From assembly GCA_035771165.1 (NCBI GenBank), contig JAWNZC010000219.1, positions 95,238-159,237 on the forward strand: a DNA stretch of 64,000 nt, written 5' to 3'. The notes under the pieces are model-generated. The model was not told the DNA's origin, ran no database searches, and saw only the letters and a list, made by a program, of their open reading frames with translations. Below are positions 42,121 through 52,893 of this stretch, one piece after another. The translations under genes were made by a program, and so were the position numbers. Position 1 is the stretch's first letter; each line of letters begins with the position of its first letter. The DNA is from Paragorgia papillata. Taxonomy: Eukaryota; Cnidaria; Anthozoa; Scleralcyonacea; Coralliidae.

Positions 42121-45100
42121 CTAGTAAGTAAACAAGAAAAGAACCAATGAGATATTGTATTATTTATACTGGTTAGTTTTATGGTTAAAACAACTCTCAT
42201 CACTTCGAGAGCTTGCATAGACCACTTTCATAAAGCCGCCTTCTGTTCACACACAAAACGCCTGTTCCAGCACAATTTCTCTGTCGGCGCGCCGCTCCAC
42301 GGATCTCGAAAGAGGTACATCTTTTATCGGATAGCTTTTTGTGCCGTTTTTCAGCTCCAGTGTGAACGGAGTTCGAAATCGTTTCGGACGTAAATTAATA
42401 GAATAGAGCGTGGTGATTGGTTGTACCACGGGTTGTATTGTACGGCATAATTATTTGCCGTTTCGTGCCGAGTTTGTTCACACTATACCGGATAGGTTTT
42501 CGCGCCGACACGAAAACCTTTATCGGTATACAGTCAACTCTCGCCTTGCGGACACCCCGCTATCACGGACACCCCGATATTAAGGACAGTTGGTAAATCC
42601 CCGGCCGAAAAAACTATGAAATGTATTGAAATAACTCTCGCTCAGTTACGGACTCTTGCTATTACGGAAACTTCATGTGGTCCCCAACAAACATCTTTAT
42701 TGCTCTACTCTCGTTACAACGCGGGACACCTTGGACGTATTTTTCTCTCGACACATGAAAGTGAATGACCTTTTAATTTACCGAGTGACATATTTATGTT
42801 ACTGATTCATGTTACCGTTGTATTTTTGGTTTTGGAATAAAAAAAATATTTGAATACAAATTTTTGACTTGTATTTTGACTTGGGTACTGTGTACTTATG
42901 TATCACAGTAAACGTCAACTAGAAATTGAAATAAACTGGACATTTTAAAACAAAAAAGCAGTAATACATTGTAGTGACATTTTACAACCTGAAATCGGGA
43001 TATTTTCATCGCATCCCGCTACTGCGGACTCTCGTTATTACGGACACCAAATGACGGTCCCCAGGGTGTCCGCTATAACGAGAGTTGACTGTAGTATGAA
43101 CGGGGCCTAATAAATCTCGGATGGAGAGATAATTAAACTCGCAAATCCATAGTCATGTGCTTCCCAAGCGGTATAGCGTTTACATACGAGACGTGGTTAA
43201 AGTTATCCTAACGAGGAGAAAGATTTTCTGGGTTTACTAAACGTCTCCGAAATGTCTGTTGCTTTTCAGGTTAAATTATCTTATCATCTCGAAATCAGGG
43301 GCGGATCTAGAATTTTTTTCACCTTAGTCAAACCATTCCTAGGGAGGTCCAGGGGCATGCTCTCCCGGAAAATTTTTGAATTTGGACCTCTAAAATGGCA
43401 TTTCCTGTATTCTGACGGTACTTTGGAGAAAGATTTAAAAGTTTTTATCAAACCTGGAAGGTGTCCAAATAAATTTAGGGATAAATTGGACGTTTTATTA
43501 GCTATATGTTGACTACAAATACATTTAAAATTATAGAAAATAACAGGGGAAATGTCAATAAATCAAAGTAGCCTGCTATTTCCTAAATTATTTCCTAAGG
43601 CTATTTCCTAAGTTGCCAGAACACTCCTGACGGAAATCCTGAATAACATATCAGAACTTTAGGTAGCATATAGTCATTCTAGCATGTTGTAGCGCTGCTA
43701 CGATGCGCTTAGCACTAGTACATGTCGTACTTAACTAATTCGGATGCCCGTCATTCGTGCTGCATTGCGTCACAGAGTAATATTGATTAACTGTTAACCC
43801 TTTGAGGCCTTGACGGCTCCCTGTGCTGAATAAAATCGTCTGACGTTAGCCATGCAGAAAAAACCTTAAAGACTCCGCGTCGCCAGGCTTCACAGTGTTA
43901 CTAGAAATAAACATAAACGCAACAACCCCTCGCCCGCTTTATATCCATTTTTAACACAACAACCCGACCCGATCTCTTCATGATCTAAAAAGCCGTTCTA
44001 GTTGTTTCAAAATTTCTTCATCGTTCTCTCTCGAGTTAAGTAGAATACACCAGAGCAGAATTCTTTACCAACTTTGAACAGTTTCAGGACACATCCTTGT
44101 TCTTTCAGATACATTTCGGTCGGCGTCGTTTTCGGTCTTTATTGTATAAATTTTTAGGCTTTTTTCAGTGGTTTTAAGTCATGTTTATCGTTGCCTTTCT
44201 CTGCTGTCTCTATTGCTGTCACATCTCTTCTTAGCCTTCTTTCTATTATTCATTCTATTATACTTTCTATTCTATTATTCAGATTGCTTGCACGTTCCAG
44301 ACAAAAGTACATTAAAGAACAAGACGCCTGCTCAGGCGTTCACTCGGGCTACTGCAAAATCACATGCAGTGCTATATATAGTAGGTGATGTCACATGCAG
44401 TGCTATATATAGTAGGTGATGTCACATGCAGTGCTATATATAGCAGGTGATGTCACATGCAGTGCTATATATAGCAGGTGATCTCACATGCAGTGCTATA
44501 TATAGCAGGTGATCTCACATGCAGTGCTATATATAGCAGGTGATCTCACATGCAGTGCTATATATAGCAGGTGATCTCACATGCAGTGCTATATATAGCA
44601 GGTGATCTCACATGCAGTGCTATATATAGCAGGTGATCTCACATGCAGTGCTATATATAGCAGGTGATCTCACATGCAGTGCTATATATAGTAGGTGATG
44701 TCACATGCAGTGCTATATATAGTAGGTGATGTCACATGCAGTGCTATATATAGTAGGTGATGTCACATGCAGTGCTATATATAGTAGGTGATGTCACATG
44801 CAGTGCTATATATAGTAGGTGATGTCACATGCAGTGCTATATATAGTAGGTGATGTCACATGCAGTGCTATATATAGTAGGTGATGTCACATGCAGTGCT
44901 ATATATAGTAGGTGATGTCACATGCAGTGCTATATATAGTAGGTGATGTCACATGCAGTGCTATATATAGTAGGTGATGTCACATGCAGTGCTATATATA
45001 GTAGGTGATGTCACATGCAGTGCTATATATAGTACGTGATGTCACATGCAGTGCTATATATAGTAGGTGATGTCACATGCAGTGCTATATATAGTAGGTG

Positions 45101-48100
45101 ATCTCACATGCAGTGCTATATATAGTAGGTGATGTCACATGCAGTGCTATATATAGTAGGTGATGTCACATGCAGTGCTATATATAGTAGGTGATGTCAC
45201 ATGCAGTGCTATATATAGTAGGTGATGTCACATGCAGTGCTATATATAGTAGGTGATGTCACATGCAGTGCTATATATAGTAGGTGATGTCACATGCAGT
45301 GCTATATATAGTAGGTGATGTCACATGCAGTGCTATATATAGCAGGTGATCTCACATGCAGTGCTATATATAGCAGGTGATCTCACATGCAGTGCTATAT
45401 ATAGCAGGTGATCTCACATGCAGTGCTATATATAGCAGGTGATCTCACATGCAGTGCTATATATAGCAGGTGATCTCACATGCAGTGCTATATATAGCAG
45501 GTGATCTCACATGCAGTGCTATATATAGTAGGTGATGTCACATGCAGTGCTATATATAGTAGGTGATGTCACATGCAGTGCTATATATAGTAGGTGATGT
45601 CACATGCAGTGCTATATATAGTAGGTGATGTCACATGCAGTGCTATATATAGTAGGTGATGTCACATGCAGTGCTATATATAGTAGGTGATGTCACATGC
45701 AGTGCTATATATAGTAGGTGATGTCACATGCAGTGCTATATATAGTAGGTGATGTCACATGCAGTGCTATATATAGTAGGTGATGTCACATGCAGTGCTA
45801 TATATAGTAGGTGATGTCACATGCAGTGCTATATATAGTAGGTGATGTCACATGCAGTGCTATATATAGTAGGTGATGTCACATGCAGTGCTATATATAG
45901 TAGGTGATGTCACATGCAGTGCTATATATAGTAGGTGATGTCACATGCAGTGCTATATATAGTAGGTGATGTCACATGCAGTGCTATATATAGTAGGTGA
46001 TCTCACATGCAGTGCTATATATAGTAGGTGATGTCACATGCAGTGCTATATATAGTACGTGATGTCACATGCAGTGCTATATATAGTAGGTGATGTCACA
46101 TGCAGTGCTATATATAGTAGGTGATGTCACATGCAGTGCTATATATAGTAGGTGATCTCACATGCAGTGCTATATATAGTAGGTGATGTCACATGCAGTG
46201 CTATATATAGTACGTGATGTCACATGCAGTGCTATATATAGTAGGTGATGTCACATGCAGTGCTATATATAGTAGGTGATCTCACATGCAGTGCTATATA
46301 TAGTAGGTGATGTCACATGCAGTGCTATATATAGTAGGTGATGTCACATGCAGTGCTATATATAGTAGGTGATCTCACATGCAGTGCTATATATAGTAGG
46401 TGATGTCACATGCAGTGCTATATATAGTACGTGATGTCACATGCAGTGCTATATATAGTACGTGATCTCACATGCAGTGCTATATATAGTACGTGATGTC
46501 ACATGCAGTGCTATATATAGCAGGTGATGTCACATGCAGTGCTATATATAGTAGGTGATGTCACATGCAGTGCTATATATAGCAGGTGATGTCACATGCA
46601 GTGCTAAGATCTAAAGTCTATTAAACACATTGGTCAGAGACAAAAGCAACCTCGTACCCAGGGCATTTTGCCTCCACGTCGGGAGGTCGGCGAAAATGGC
46701 CCTGGCATCGGCTGGTCACGTGACACCCAGAATTTTGGGGTGTTATGGCAAGAAAATTTATGCGGCTTTTGTGTTTTGCTCTTTGTATAATACGTATGCA
46801 TGAATAATAAATAGAAATATTCAACGCTTTGTCGAGTCGCTCATGTGAAGCCTTCACCAGAAAAGCAACTGGGCTAGCATTATTCATCATGATACTCCCA
46901 CGATTATCCAGAAGACATGTAAATGTCATGAACAAACATACATCTAATGTTGTTCTTGACTATAACCAAAGCTATCGTTTCCATTCTTTGAGTAAACTTT
47001 GCAGAGTGGATCCCATTGCAATTCAAATTTCCTGAATAAATTATACTCTATCTGAATTAATCGGGTTCTTAAACCGGCCAATCAGATTATAGAATCGACC
47101 AGCCGATGCCAGGGCCATTTTCGCCAACCTCCCGACGTGGAGGCAAAATGCCCTGGGTACGAGGTTGAGACAAAAGTCAAAACACAATCCAATTCTCCGA
47201 TAGAAAACACAATTTGCAATAACAAAACACGATTGCCTGTATTTATTAACATATTTCCACACATGTACAGCGTTCAATATGTCACGTCTCTTCGCCTTTA
47301 ATATTACACAGCTTCATGTTTACCTAGAAAGTGTCACCTGCAAGTTCACTTAATGAACGGCGCGTGGGATTGTAAGCGTATATAATAATATCAAGATACT
47401 TGCCAGCGACATTACTGCCCAATAACTACATGTCTGTGAACATAACACACAAAACACATCCGAGACGAGAAAGGGCACTCACTCACTCAGTCGAAAAGAA
47501 AGAAGGCACATGCAATTGCAGTCATGCACTGGTCAGTGGTCCCATGCATAGATATAGTCACATGCCTAAGTTTCGCAAAGCTTATTGGTCAATATCGCCA
47601 GCGGCCGCGCGGAGGACTAATAACGCGACGCAAAAACATAAAAATAAAATTAAAAATAATCGCCAAACCTAGACTCGTCTACCTGCGGTAGCCCGAGTAA
47701 TTAGCAATAGCTTTATCCTTGTTAACTGATAGCAAGTTTAACGTACCTGGTACTGCTAGAATACCAGTCGGGATCTCTTTTTCACGAATATATTTCTCTC
47801 GCATGTAGTCTTGGACTTCGGTTTCGTTGAGCTTGCTGCAGGAATTTCGAATTTTTTTCTCGTCGTTGATCTCGCTGGAGGAATTTCGACATGTTTTGTG
47901 CTCGTCAATTTCAAAAGATTTTGTCCTATTGGTTAGTACGTGATGTCCAACGTGTGCATATAAGTGTTCTGTCTTGCTTGGCTCACAAGGATACGGACAC
48001 CAATGTATCTTTATGTGTATTTGCATGTAGTTTTCGTTCTCCAAGTTAGTTGGAACGACTTTTGTAAACGTTTTCTTCGGCCTACAATCTCGCCCTAAGG

Positions 48101-50766
48101 AAATGAACACCAATATTTATAATTTGTTCCCAGACCGCTGAGAAGGGGGGAGGGGGAGGGGGGGGATAGGCGGGGCAACTGCCCTGGGGCCCGGCTCACG
48201 TTAGGGGCCCGTACGGTCGCCTATGCATGGAGCGCCGAATGAGATTTTATTACAAATTTTAAATATTCATGACGTATTCATTTTATATGATAAACTAACA
48301 CTGGTGGAACCATAGTTAATAGAACATATACATGGTTTGGAAGCTCTATTGTCTTTCAACATGAAGCATGTTCATGTTGAACCGTGGTTGAACTGTCAAT
48401 GGAGTTACTTATATGGAAGTAAATTCTATGGACACGTGATGATGAAGCACCACAACACGTGATGATGAAGCAACTCACTAATTAAACCCGATCGTTGCTA
48501 TTGGATGACTGCTTCATTATACAGAAAATACAATACCGTAAAATTGCGCAAATTTCCATAAACTTGAACAAAAACATAGAACAATCACTTTGGACGAGTT
48601 TCCGAACCATGTATTCTTGGTTTGCACTTGACGTCATGGCGGCCATGTTGGAGGAACTTTAACGAAAGAATCTCATTGGCGGCTATTGTATTTGGAGTAT
48701 GTTTTCCTCCAACATGGCCGCCGTTTCTTTGTCTTCCAAATCTCAAGAGATTGATTGCAAACCATCAATATATGTTCTATTAACTATGTGGAACTCACGA
48801 TCTAACGTAAACCTGTCAATTATGATATTCTGAAGTCCTATATATGTACAACGTAACATACAAGAATGGCGTAACATATCATACACTTTCAGATTCCAAT
48901 GTGGTATTTACTTTAGTTTAATGACGTACTTGCACTTCATGACAAACTTCACTTAAGACGATAATTATGATCCTTTGCGCGATTTTCGGGCCGCGAAAAA
49001 CTGGCGAGTATTCGCGGGAAGAGTCCTAGTATTATTCCGAAATGTCAAACAGTCGGAGAAGGGGTTTAAACAACAGACCAAATCTTGCTTTGTTTTTCGA
49101 TGCAGTGGAAAGCAGGAGACGGTGTAACTTTATAACCCCAAACACAGTAGGTATCTTAGCGCATGGAAAGTGAAGCTCTCGGAGATATACAATTTGATGT
49201 CTTGATATTATGTATTTAGGTCGGCCCCTGCTTCCTGAGGTGGATTGTCTCTCGACGTTTTATATCGGCCGTTCCTGTGCATATACCGTTCTTCTTGGGT
49301 TCTTGTTCTCCAGCAGCTGCTTCAAAGTGACATCTTAGCATTCTTAGGTTACTAGTCACTGTTCGTATATCGTTATTAAATGCTACGACCTCTGGTTCAT
49401 CTTATTCGTTTGAACTTTCTACTATAACAGGCAAGTGATTCGCATGTTTCATCCAGACGACGTTCAAGCACTTTTTCAGGTACAAAGTTACACCATCTCC
49501 TGCTTCCAAGCACACCTCAACCTCGGAAAGTAACTGTCGTACTGCATCGAAAAACGAAACAAGATTTGGTCTGTTAATTAAACCCCTTCTCAGTTCCGTC
49601 TGTTTGACTCTTCCCCCGAACTCCCGCCAGTTTCGCAGCAAGCAAAATGGGATCAAAAATCGCGCAAAGGATCATAATTTTCCGGTCAGTGTGAAGTTTG
49701 TCGTGAAGTGCAAGTACGTCACAAACTAAAGTAGCTAAATACCACATTGGAATGTGAAAGTTTATGATGATGTTACGGCATGTTTTAGAATATCATAATT
49801 GACAAGTTTACGTGAGATGGTGAATTCTACCATATTAGTTTATCATATAAAATGAATACGTAAAGTTCATACTGGTCTCATTCGGCGCCCCATAGCCGCC
49901 GACACGCTCCACGCATATCTGCTTTCGTTGAATTCGATCTTGTAATTAGGAATCTTTGTTAGAAATTCTTTCAATACTCTGTTTCAATAATGTAGTTATT
50001 TAGACACTGACTGTCAGATGAAAGCTAAAACGCACATTTTGCGCCGTAGTGCAGTAGCGGCAATGTAACAGTCTACAGGTTTGAATCACTTCAATCTAAA
50101 TTATACGTTCCGTGTCCACGCAGAAGAAGATATAGCATTAAGTACTAAGAGTAAGAGTCCAGGACATGAAAGTTTGAATCACTTTAATATAGATGTTACG
50201 TTTCCACACTTAATATTTACAACTACAAGACTCCAGCGAAATTTGCCTTGTTCTGTTGTTCACGCACTAACTTATTTTACAATGAAATAGGTAGCATTGC
50301 TATGAGTTATGACAAATGCCTGGCAGGATAATGTGAGTTAACAACATGAACAAACTGGCCGAAATAAGCCGATCTAGTAAGTCATTACATTATTGTAAAC
50401 AATCTATTGTCAACTGATGATCAAGTTTTCCGACAACCACAAAATTTTGAAAATTTCCGACAAATATCAAATAGTAGGAGGGGCTACAGCCCCCCTGCCC
50501 CCCCCCCCCCCGGCCACGACGCCACTGCAACAGTAGAAATAGGCAAACCTGATCTGACATCTGAGACGTTTAGGGGCCCGCGAGACTTACCTTCCCCCAG
50601 GCCCAGTTAAAATTAAATTGTTCCCTTATACCATACCATTTAAACTGCGTATGTTTTTATAGTAATGTAAACCGTGTATATAAATTGTGTAAATTTTTAA
50701 TGCAATACCTGAAGAATTAGAAAGACATCCAAGCACCGCTAACACCATGACCATCAAGTTTCTCAT
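41900..50766 (-). CDS. Secreted 208-aa protein with two cystine-knot-like modules (gene 3)
   Basis: Three minus-strand exons join in phase 1 at both introns: 50766-50709, 48094-47747 and 42120-41900; CDS 627 nt. Residues 1-19 (MRNLMVMVLAVLGCLSNSS) form a signal peptide. Module 1 (about 22-88) runs from C23 through IHWCPYPCEP to EIDEHKTC. Module 2 (about 137-204) runs from RC139 through VMRCIDNGECEA to NIHVYNHTKC. Both have a Cys, about 27-29 residues, C-x(3 or 5)-C, about 30 residues, then Cys before the end, with alternating beta-type residues. A charged linker of about 50 residues joins them. The layout, and KATVNIHVYNHTKC in particular, recalls the last strand of PDGF/VEGF-family knots, but several knot cysteines are missing. 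An IL-17-like or unrelated fold is possible. The second intron is about 5.6 kb and holds the 31-bp satellite. Confidence 0.62.
42217..43110. mobile_element. Harbinger-like MITE interrupted by a pogo-like MITE
   Basis: GGATCTCGAAAGAGGTACAT, TTCACACTATACCGGATAGG and, after the insert, GTATGAACGGGGCCTAA; inverted relative of 37112-38200. Located just upstream (transcript sense) of gene 3 exon 3. Confidence 0.55.
42531..43091. mobile_element. pogo-like MITE, TA target, copy 2
   Basis: Same TIRs as 33381-34357 (CAGTCAACTCTCGCCTTGCG), flanked by TA, inserted in the Harbinger-like element. It lacks the AACAAATAG insert and so gives the empty site. Confidence 0.8.
43298..43520. mobile_element. hAT-like fragment
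   Basis: CAGGGGCGGATCTAGAATTT at the left, then ATTTTTGAATTTGGACCTCT and AGAAAGATTTAAAAGTTTT, shared in reverse with 21740-21900. The short plus ORF is from repeat DNA. Confidence 0.5.
43794..43900. mobile_element. TTAA MITE, single copy
   Basis: TTAACCCTTTGAGGCCTTGA, AAAATCGTCTGACGTTAGCC and a closing AGTGTTA; inverted relative of 1599-1898. Confidence 0.5.
44356..46607. repeat. 31-bp satellite array
   Basis: About 72 copies of ATGTCACATGCAGTGCTATA TATAGTAGGTG with almost no indels. Two main variants (GTAGG-TGATGTC and GCAGG-TGATCTC) occur in blocks, plus a GTACG variant concentrated toward the right end. The array lies in intron 2 of gene 3. Confidence 0.95.
46647..47167. mobile_element. 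TIR element with exact 9-bp duplication
   Basis: TIRs CAACCTCGTACCCAGGGCAT extend beyond 60 bp; flanked by AGACAAAAG (46638-46646, 47168-47176). The first 22 bases match the 37423-38105 element with few changes. No transposase. Confidence 0.78.
47170..47740. other. Gene 3 intron 2, proximal end
   Basis: No element or exon supported; short plus ORF at 47400-47672 has no recognisable domain. Confidence 0.3.
47747..48094 (-). CDS. Gene 3 exon 2, first cysteine module and charged linker
   Basis: Acceptor ATTTCCTTAG and a near-consensus donor CCAG|GTACGT; phases 1 to 1, 348 nt with no stop. Encodes RDCRPKKTFTKVVP, then IHIKIHWCPYPCEPSK, DEHKTC and a Glu/Lys-rich linker with one further Cys (NSC) and N-glycosylation sites (NRT, NSS, NET). 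Confidence 0.7.
48311..48788. mobile_element. CATAGTTAATAG MITE, long form
   Basis: Ends CATAGTTAATAGAACATATA and the complement; flanked by (G)TGGAAC on both sides. It holds an extra palindrome at about 48618-48768 (TGGTTTGCA ends, ATGGCGGCCATGTTGGAGGA inside). Other copies: 52573-52893 and 53903-54225. Confidence 0.7.
49402..49656 (-). other. Exon-like ORF inside the long-TIR element
   Basis: 84 aa including WREFGGRVKQTELRRGLINR and PNLVSFFDAVRQLL. The same peptide can be partly read from the other arm at about 49050-49110, so it overlaps the TIR. It could be a remnant of the element's own gene; I do not recognise it. Confidence 0.3.
49910..50700. other. Gene 3 intron 1, distal end
   Basis: Contains a poly-C tract near 50500 with hAT-like ends (GGCCACGACGCCACTG; TTAGGGGCCCGCGAGAC, shared in part with 48170-48215). 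No exon seen. Confidence 0.35.
50709..50766 (-). CDS. Gene 3 exon 1, signal peptide
   Basis: ATG at 50766 gives a 19-residue signal peptide, ending in phase 1 at TTCAG|GTATTG. An in-frame upstream ATG at 50820 would add a basic 18-residue extension; the shorter start gives the better signal peptide. Confidence 0.6.
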
Positions 50767-50849
50767 CTTGTTACCGAGTTGAATAGAGTAAAAGTATAGA
50801 ATTTTCTTTTTGCGAAACACTCAGGTTAACGTATCTGATGTACAGCTCT

Positions 50850-51460
50850 GGATATACAGTGTGTATAAAAAAAAAGGAACCTTAGAAAATGAATTAGTAT
50901 TCTGTTCAAACAACCTATTGCAGTAGTTTGAAAGCCCCAAACACCTCTGAGCCAGGATGCGTAAAAAATGGGGTCTTATACACCTGGGAAATTAAGATAA
51001 CTTGAAGTGTATGCATGCATGGCGGAAGTATTTAAAAGCTTTTCCTATTCCTGTTTAACATATGTGCTGATTAATTATAGACCCGTTTACACTATTACGG
51101 TACGGTCAGTCTTCCGTTGAAAAATCACTACGTTTCTTTGTTTTTACACCATCCAGAGTGGTTTGCCGTAGCGTAGTCACTATACGCTTTAGCACTCCGG
51201 CTGCAAATCACTACGCTATGGTAAATTTACCATAGCCGCATCATAGTGTAAAGAGACGATTTTTTTGTTACGGAACGCTCATCCCAATCCGGACCACCAC
51301 CATACCGTAATAGTGTATATATATAAACGTGGCCTAATTTATAACGCAGCGCTTTTAGGGCTTTCAAACTACTACAATAGGTTGTTTTAAAAGAATACTA
51401 ATTCTTTTTCTCAGGGTTCCGGGGGTTTTTTTATACACTTTGTATAACACTGATTTTATA
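50850..51460. repeat. Outer inverted repeat around the 51.1-kb MITE
   Basis: TACAGTGTGTATAAAAAAAA AGG and CAACCTATTGCAGTAGTTTG AAAGCCC on the left are repeated inverted at about 51358-51445. It is therefore a larger TIR element containing the MITE. Confidence 0.55.
51078..51335. mobile_element. Harbinger-like MITE
   Basis: ACCCGTTTACACTATTACGG on the left and CCGTAATAGTGTATATATAT AAACGTGGCC on the right; inner CACTACG/CGTAGTG inverted motifs. A flanking TAA is seen on the right. Confidence 0.55.
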
Positions 51461-52077
51461 GATACTGTATAGTATTTTCTACCGACAAATTCCACATTTT
51501 ATTATAACTAGGGTTTTCCCGATTAATCCCTTTAACAAACCTTTTGAGTACAAACCGGACGCTCTAACCATGCATTGATTCACTAGAATTCAAATAGCAG
51601 GCAAAGGTTGAAACTTTATCACGGCAACGTCAAGCTAATAGAAAGTATATACTAACGTTAAAAAATGGCAGTTCTTTCACATGGTCGTAGGATTTTAATA
51701 TAGTCAATGTTCTGCTTCTTCCCTTTGTACAACATTCTTCACGCCCTTTTAAGCTCCCAAGGTTCTAGGTTTCGAGTATACATCACTTCGTGCCTAGGAT
51801 GTCCAAGGATTTCCCTTGGACGAGTAAAATAGTCTTGTGTTAGACAGAGTAAAATAGTCTGGTGTTAGACAGAGTAAAATAGAATGGTGTTAGACAGACT
51901 AAAATAGTCTGGTGTTAGACAGAGTAAAATAGAATGGTGTTCGACAGAGTAAAATAGTCTGGTGTTAGACAGAGTAAAATAGTCTGGCGTTAGACAGAGT
52001 AAAATAGTCTGGTGTTAGACAGAGTAAAATCGTCAGGTGTTGGAGAGAATAAAATAGTCTGGTGTTAGACAGAGTAA

Positions 52078-52525
52078 ACCAGAGTCGGACTGGCCCTATG
52101 TGCCATTGTGCCAATGGCATATGCGCCCCCTTAGGATGCCGTTGCTGCGCCAGTTTCCCGTTGTATAATATTATATTTGATATGTAGTGCAATTCCTATT
52201 TAAAAACCCGATTTGGGATTTATAGTCGTTTTACGTTTTAATCAGTATGGTACAACTAATAGTATATTACGATTAAATAATATTTTAGTACGCTTCACGC
52301 AAGCTGACAGCCTGACATGAAGTAGTCACCTAATTAATGGTACACACAATGTGAGTTAATTTGTCCATGTATGACGACATGTCCTCATGATGTATGCCTT
52401 GCATGTTATGGTGTATTCCTATATAAAATGAATATATTTGAATATTTTGTTTGGTATTTTATATCCTTCAAAACTCTTTCAAACCCCCCTCAAAATGCAC
52501 ACGTAACAAGGTAGTCACGCACACA
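52078..52525. mobile_element. hAT-related insertion in the satellite
   Basis: Left end CCAGAGTCGGACTGGCC resembles the CAGGGGCGGACTGGC hAT terminus. The right end is not a clear match, so the class is tentative. Confidence 0.45.
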
Positions 52526-52572
52526 CGTAAATAGTCTGGCGTTAGACAGAGTAAAATAGTCTAGTGTTAGAC

Positions 52573-52893
52573 CATAGTTAATAGAACATATACATGGTTC
52601 GGAAACTCGTCCAAAGTGATTGTTCTATGTTTTTGTTCAAGTTTATGGAAATTTGTGCAATTTTACGGTATTGTATTTTCTGTATAATGAAGCGGTCATC
52701 CAATAGCAACGATCGGGTTTAATTAGTGAGTTGCTTCATCATCACGTGTTGTGGTGCTTCATCATCACGTGTCCATAGAATTTACTTCCATATAAGTAAC
52801 TCCATTGTCAGTTCAACCACGATTCAACATGACCATGCTTCATGTTGAAAGACAATAGAGCTTCCAAACCATGTATATGTTCTATTAACTATG
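52573..52893. mobile_element. CATAGTTAATAG MITE in the satellite, 7-bp duplication
   Basis: 321 bp, ends CATAGTTAATAG and complement, flanked by GTTAGAC (52566-52572, 52894-52900), which is part of the 25-bp unit. This gives an exact empty-site comparison. Confidence 0.8.

Larger units (their letters stand above)
48220..49905. mobile_element. Long-TIR element, interrupted by a MITE
   Basis: GGAGCGCCGAATGAGATTTT on the left matches ATTCGGCGCCCC on the right, and arms continue through TATGATAAACTAA, AATTATGATATTCT and GATCCTTTGCGCGATTTT to AACAGACCAAATCTTGCTTT. Arms total over 350 bp when the 48311-48788 insert is removed. It fills most of gene 3 intron 1. Confidence 0.6.

Noticed and set aside
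44356..46607. Possible CRISPR-like array
   Set aside because: The 31-bp units are directly adjacent with no unique spacers, in a eukaryotic intron; it is a satellite.
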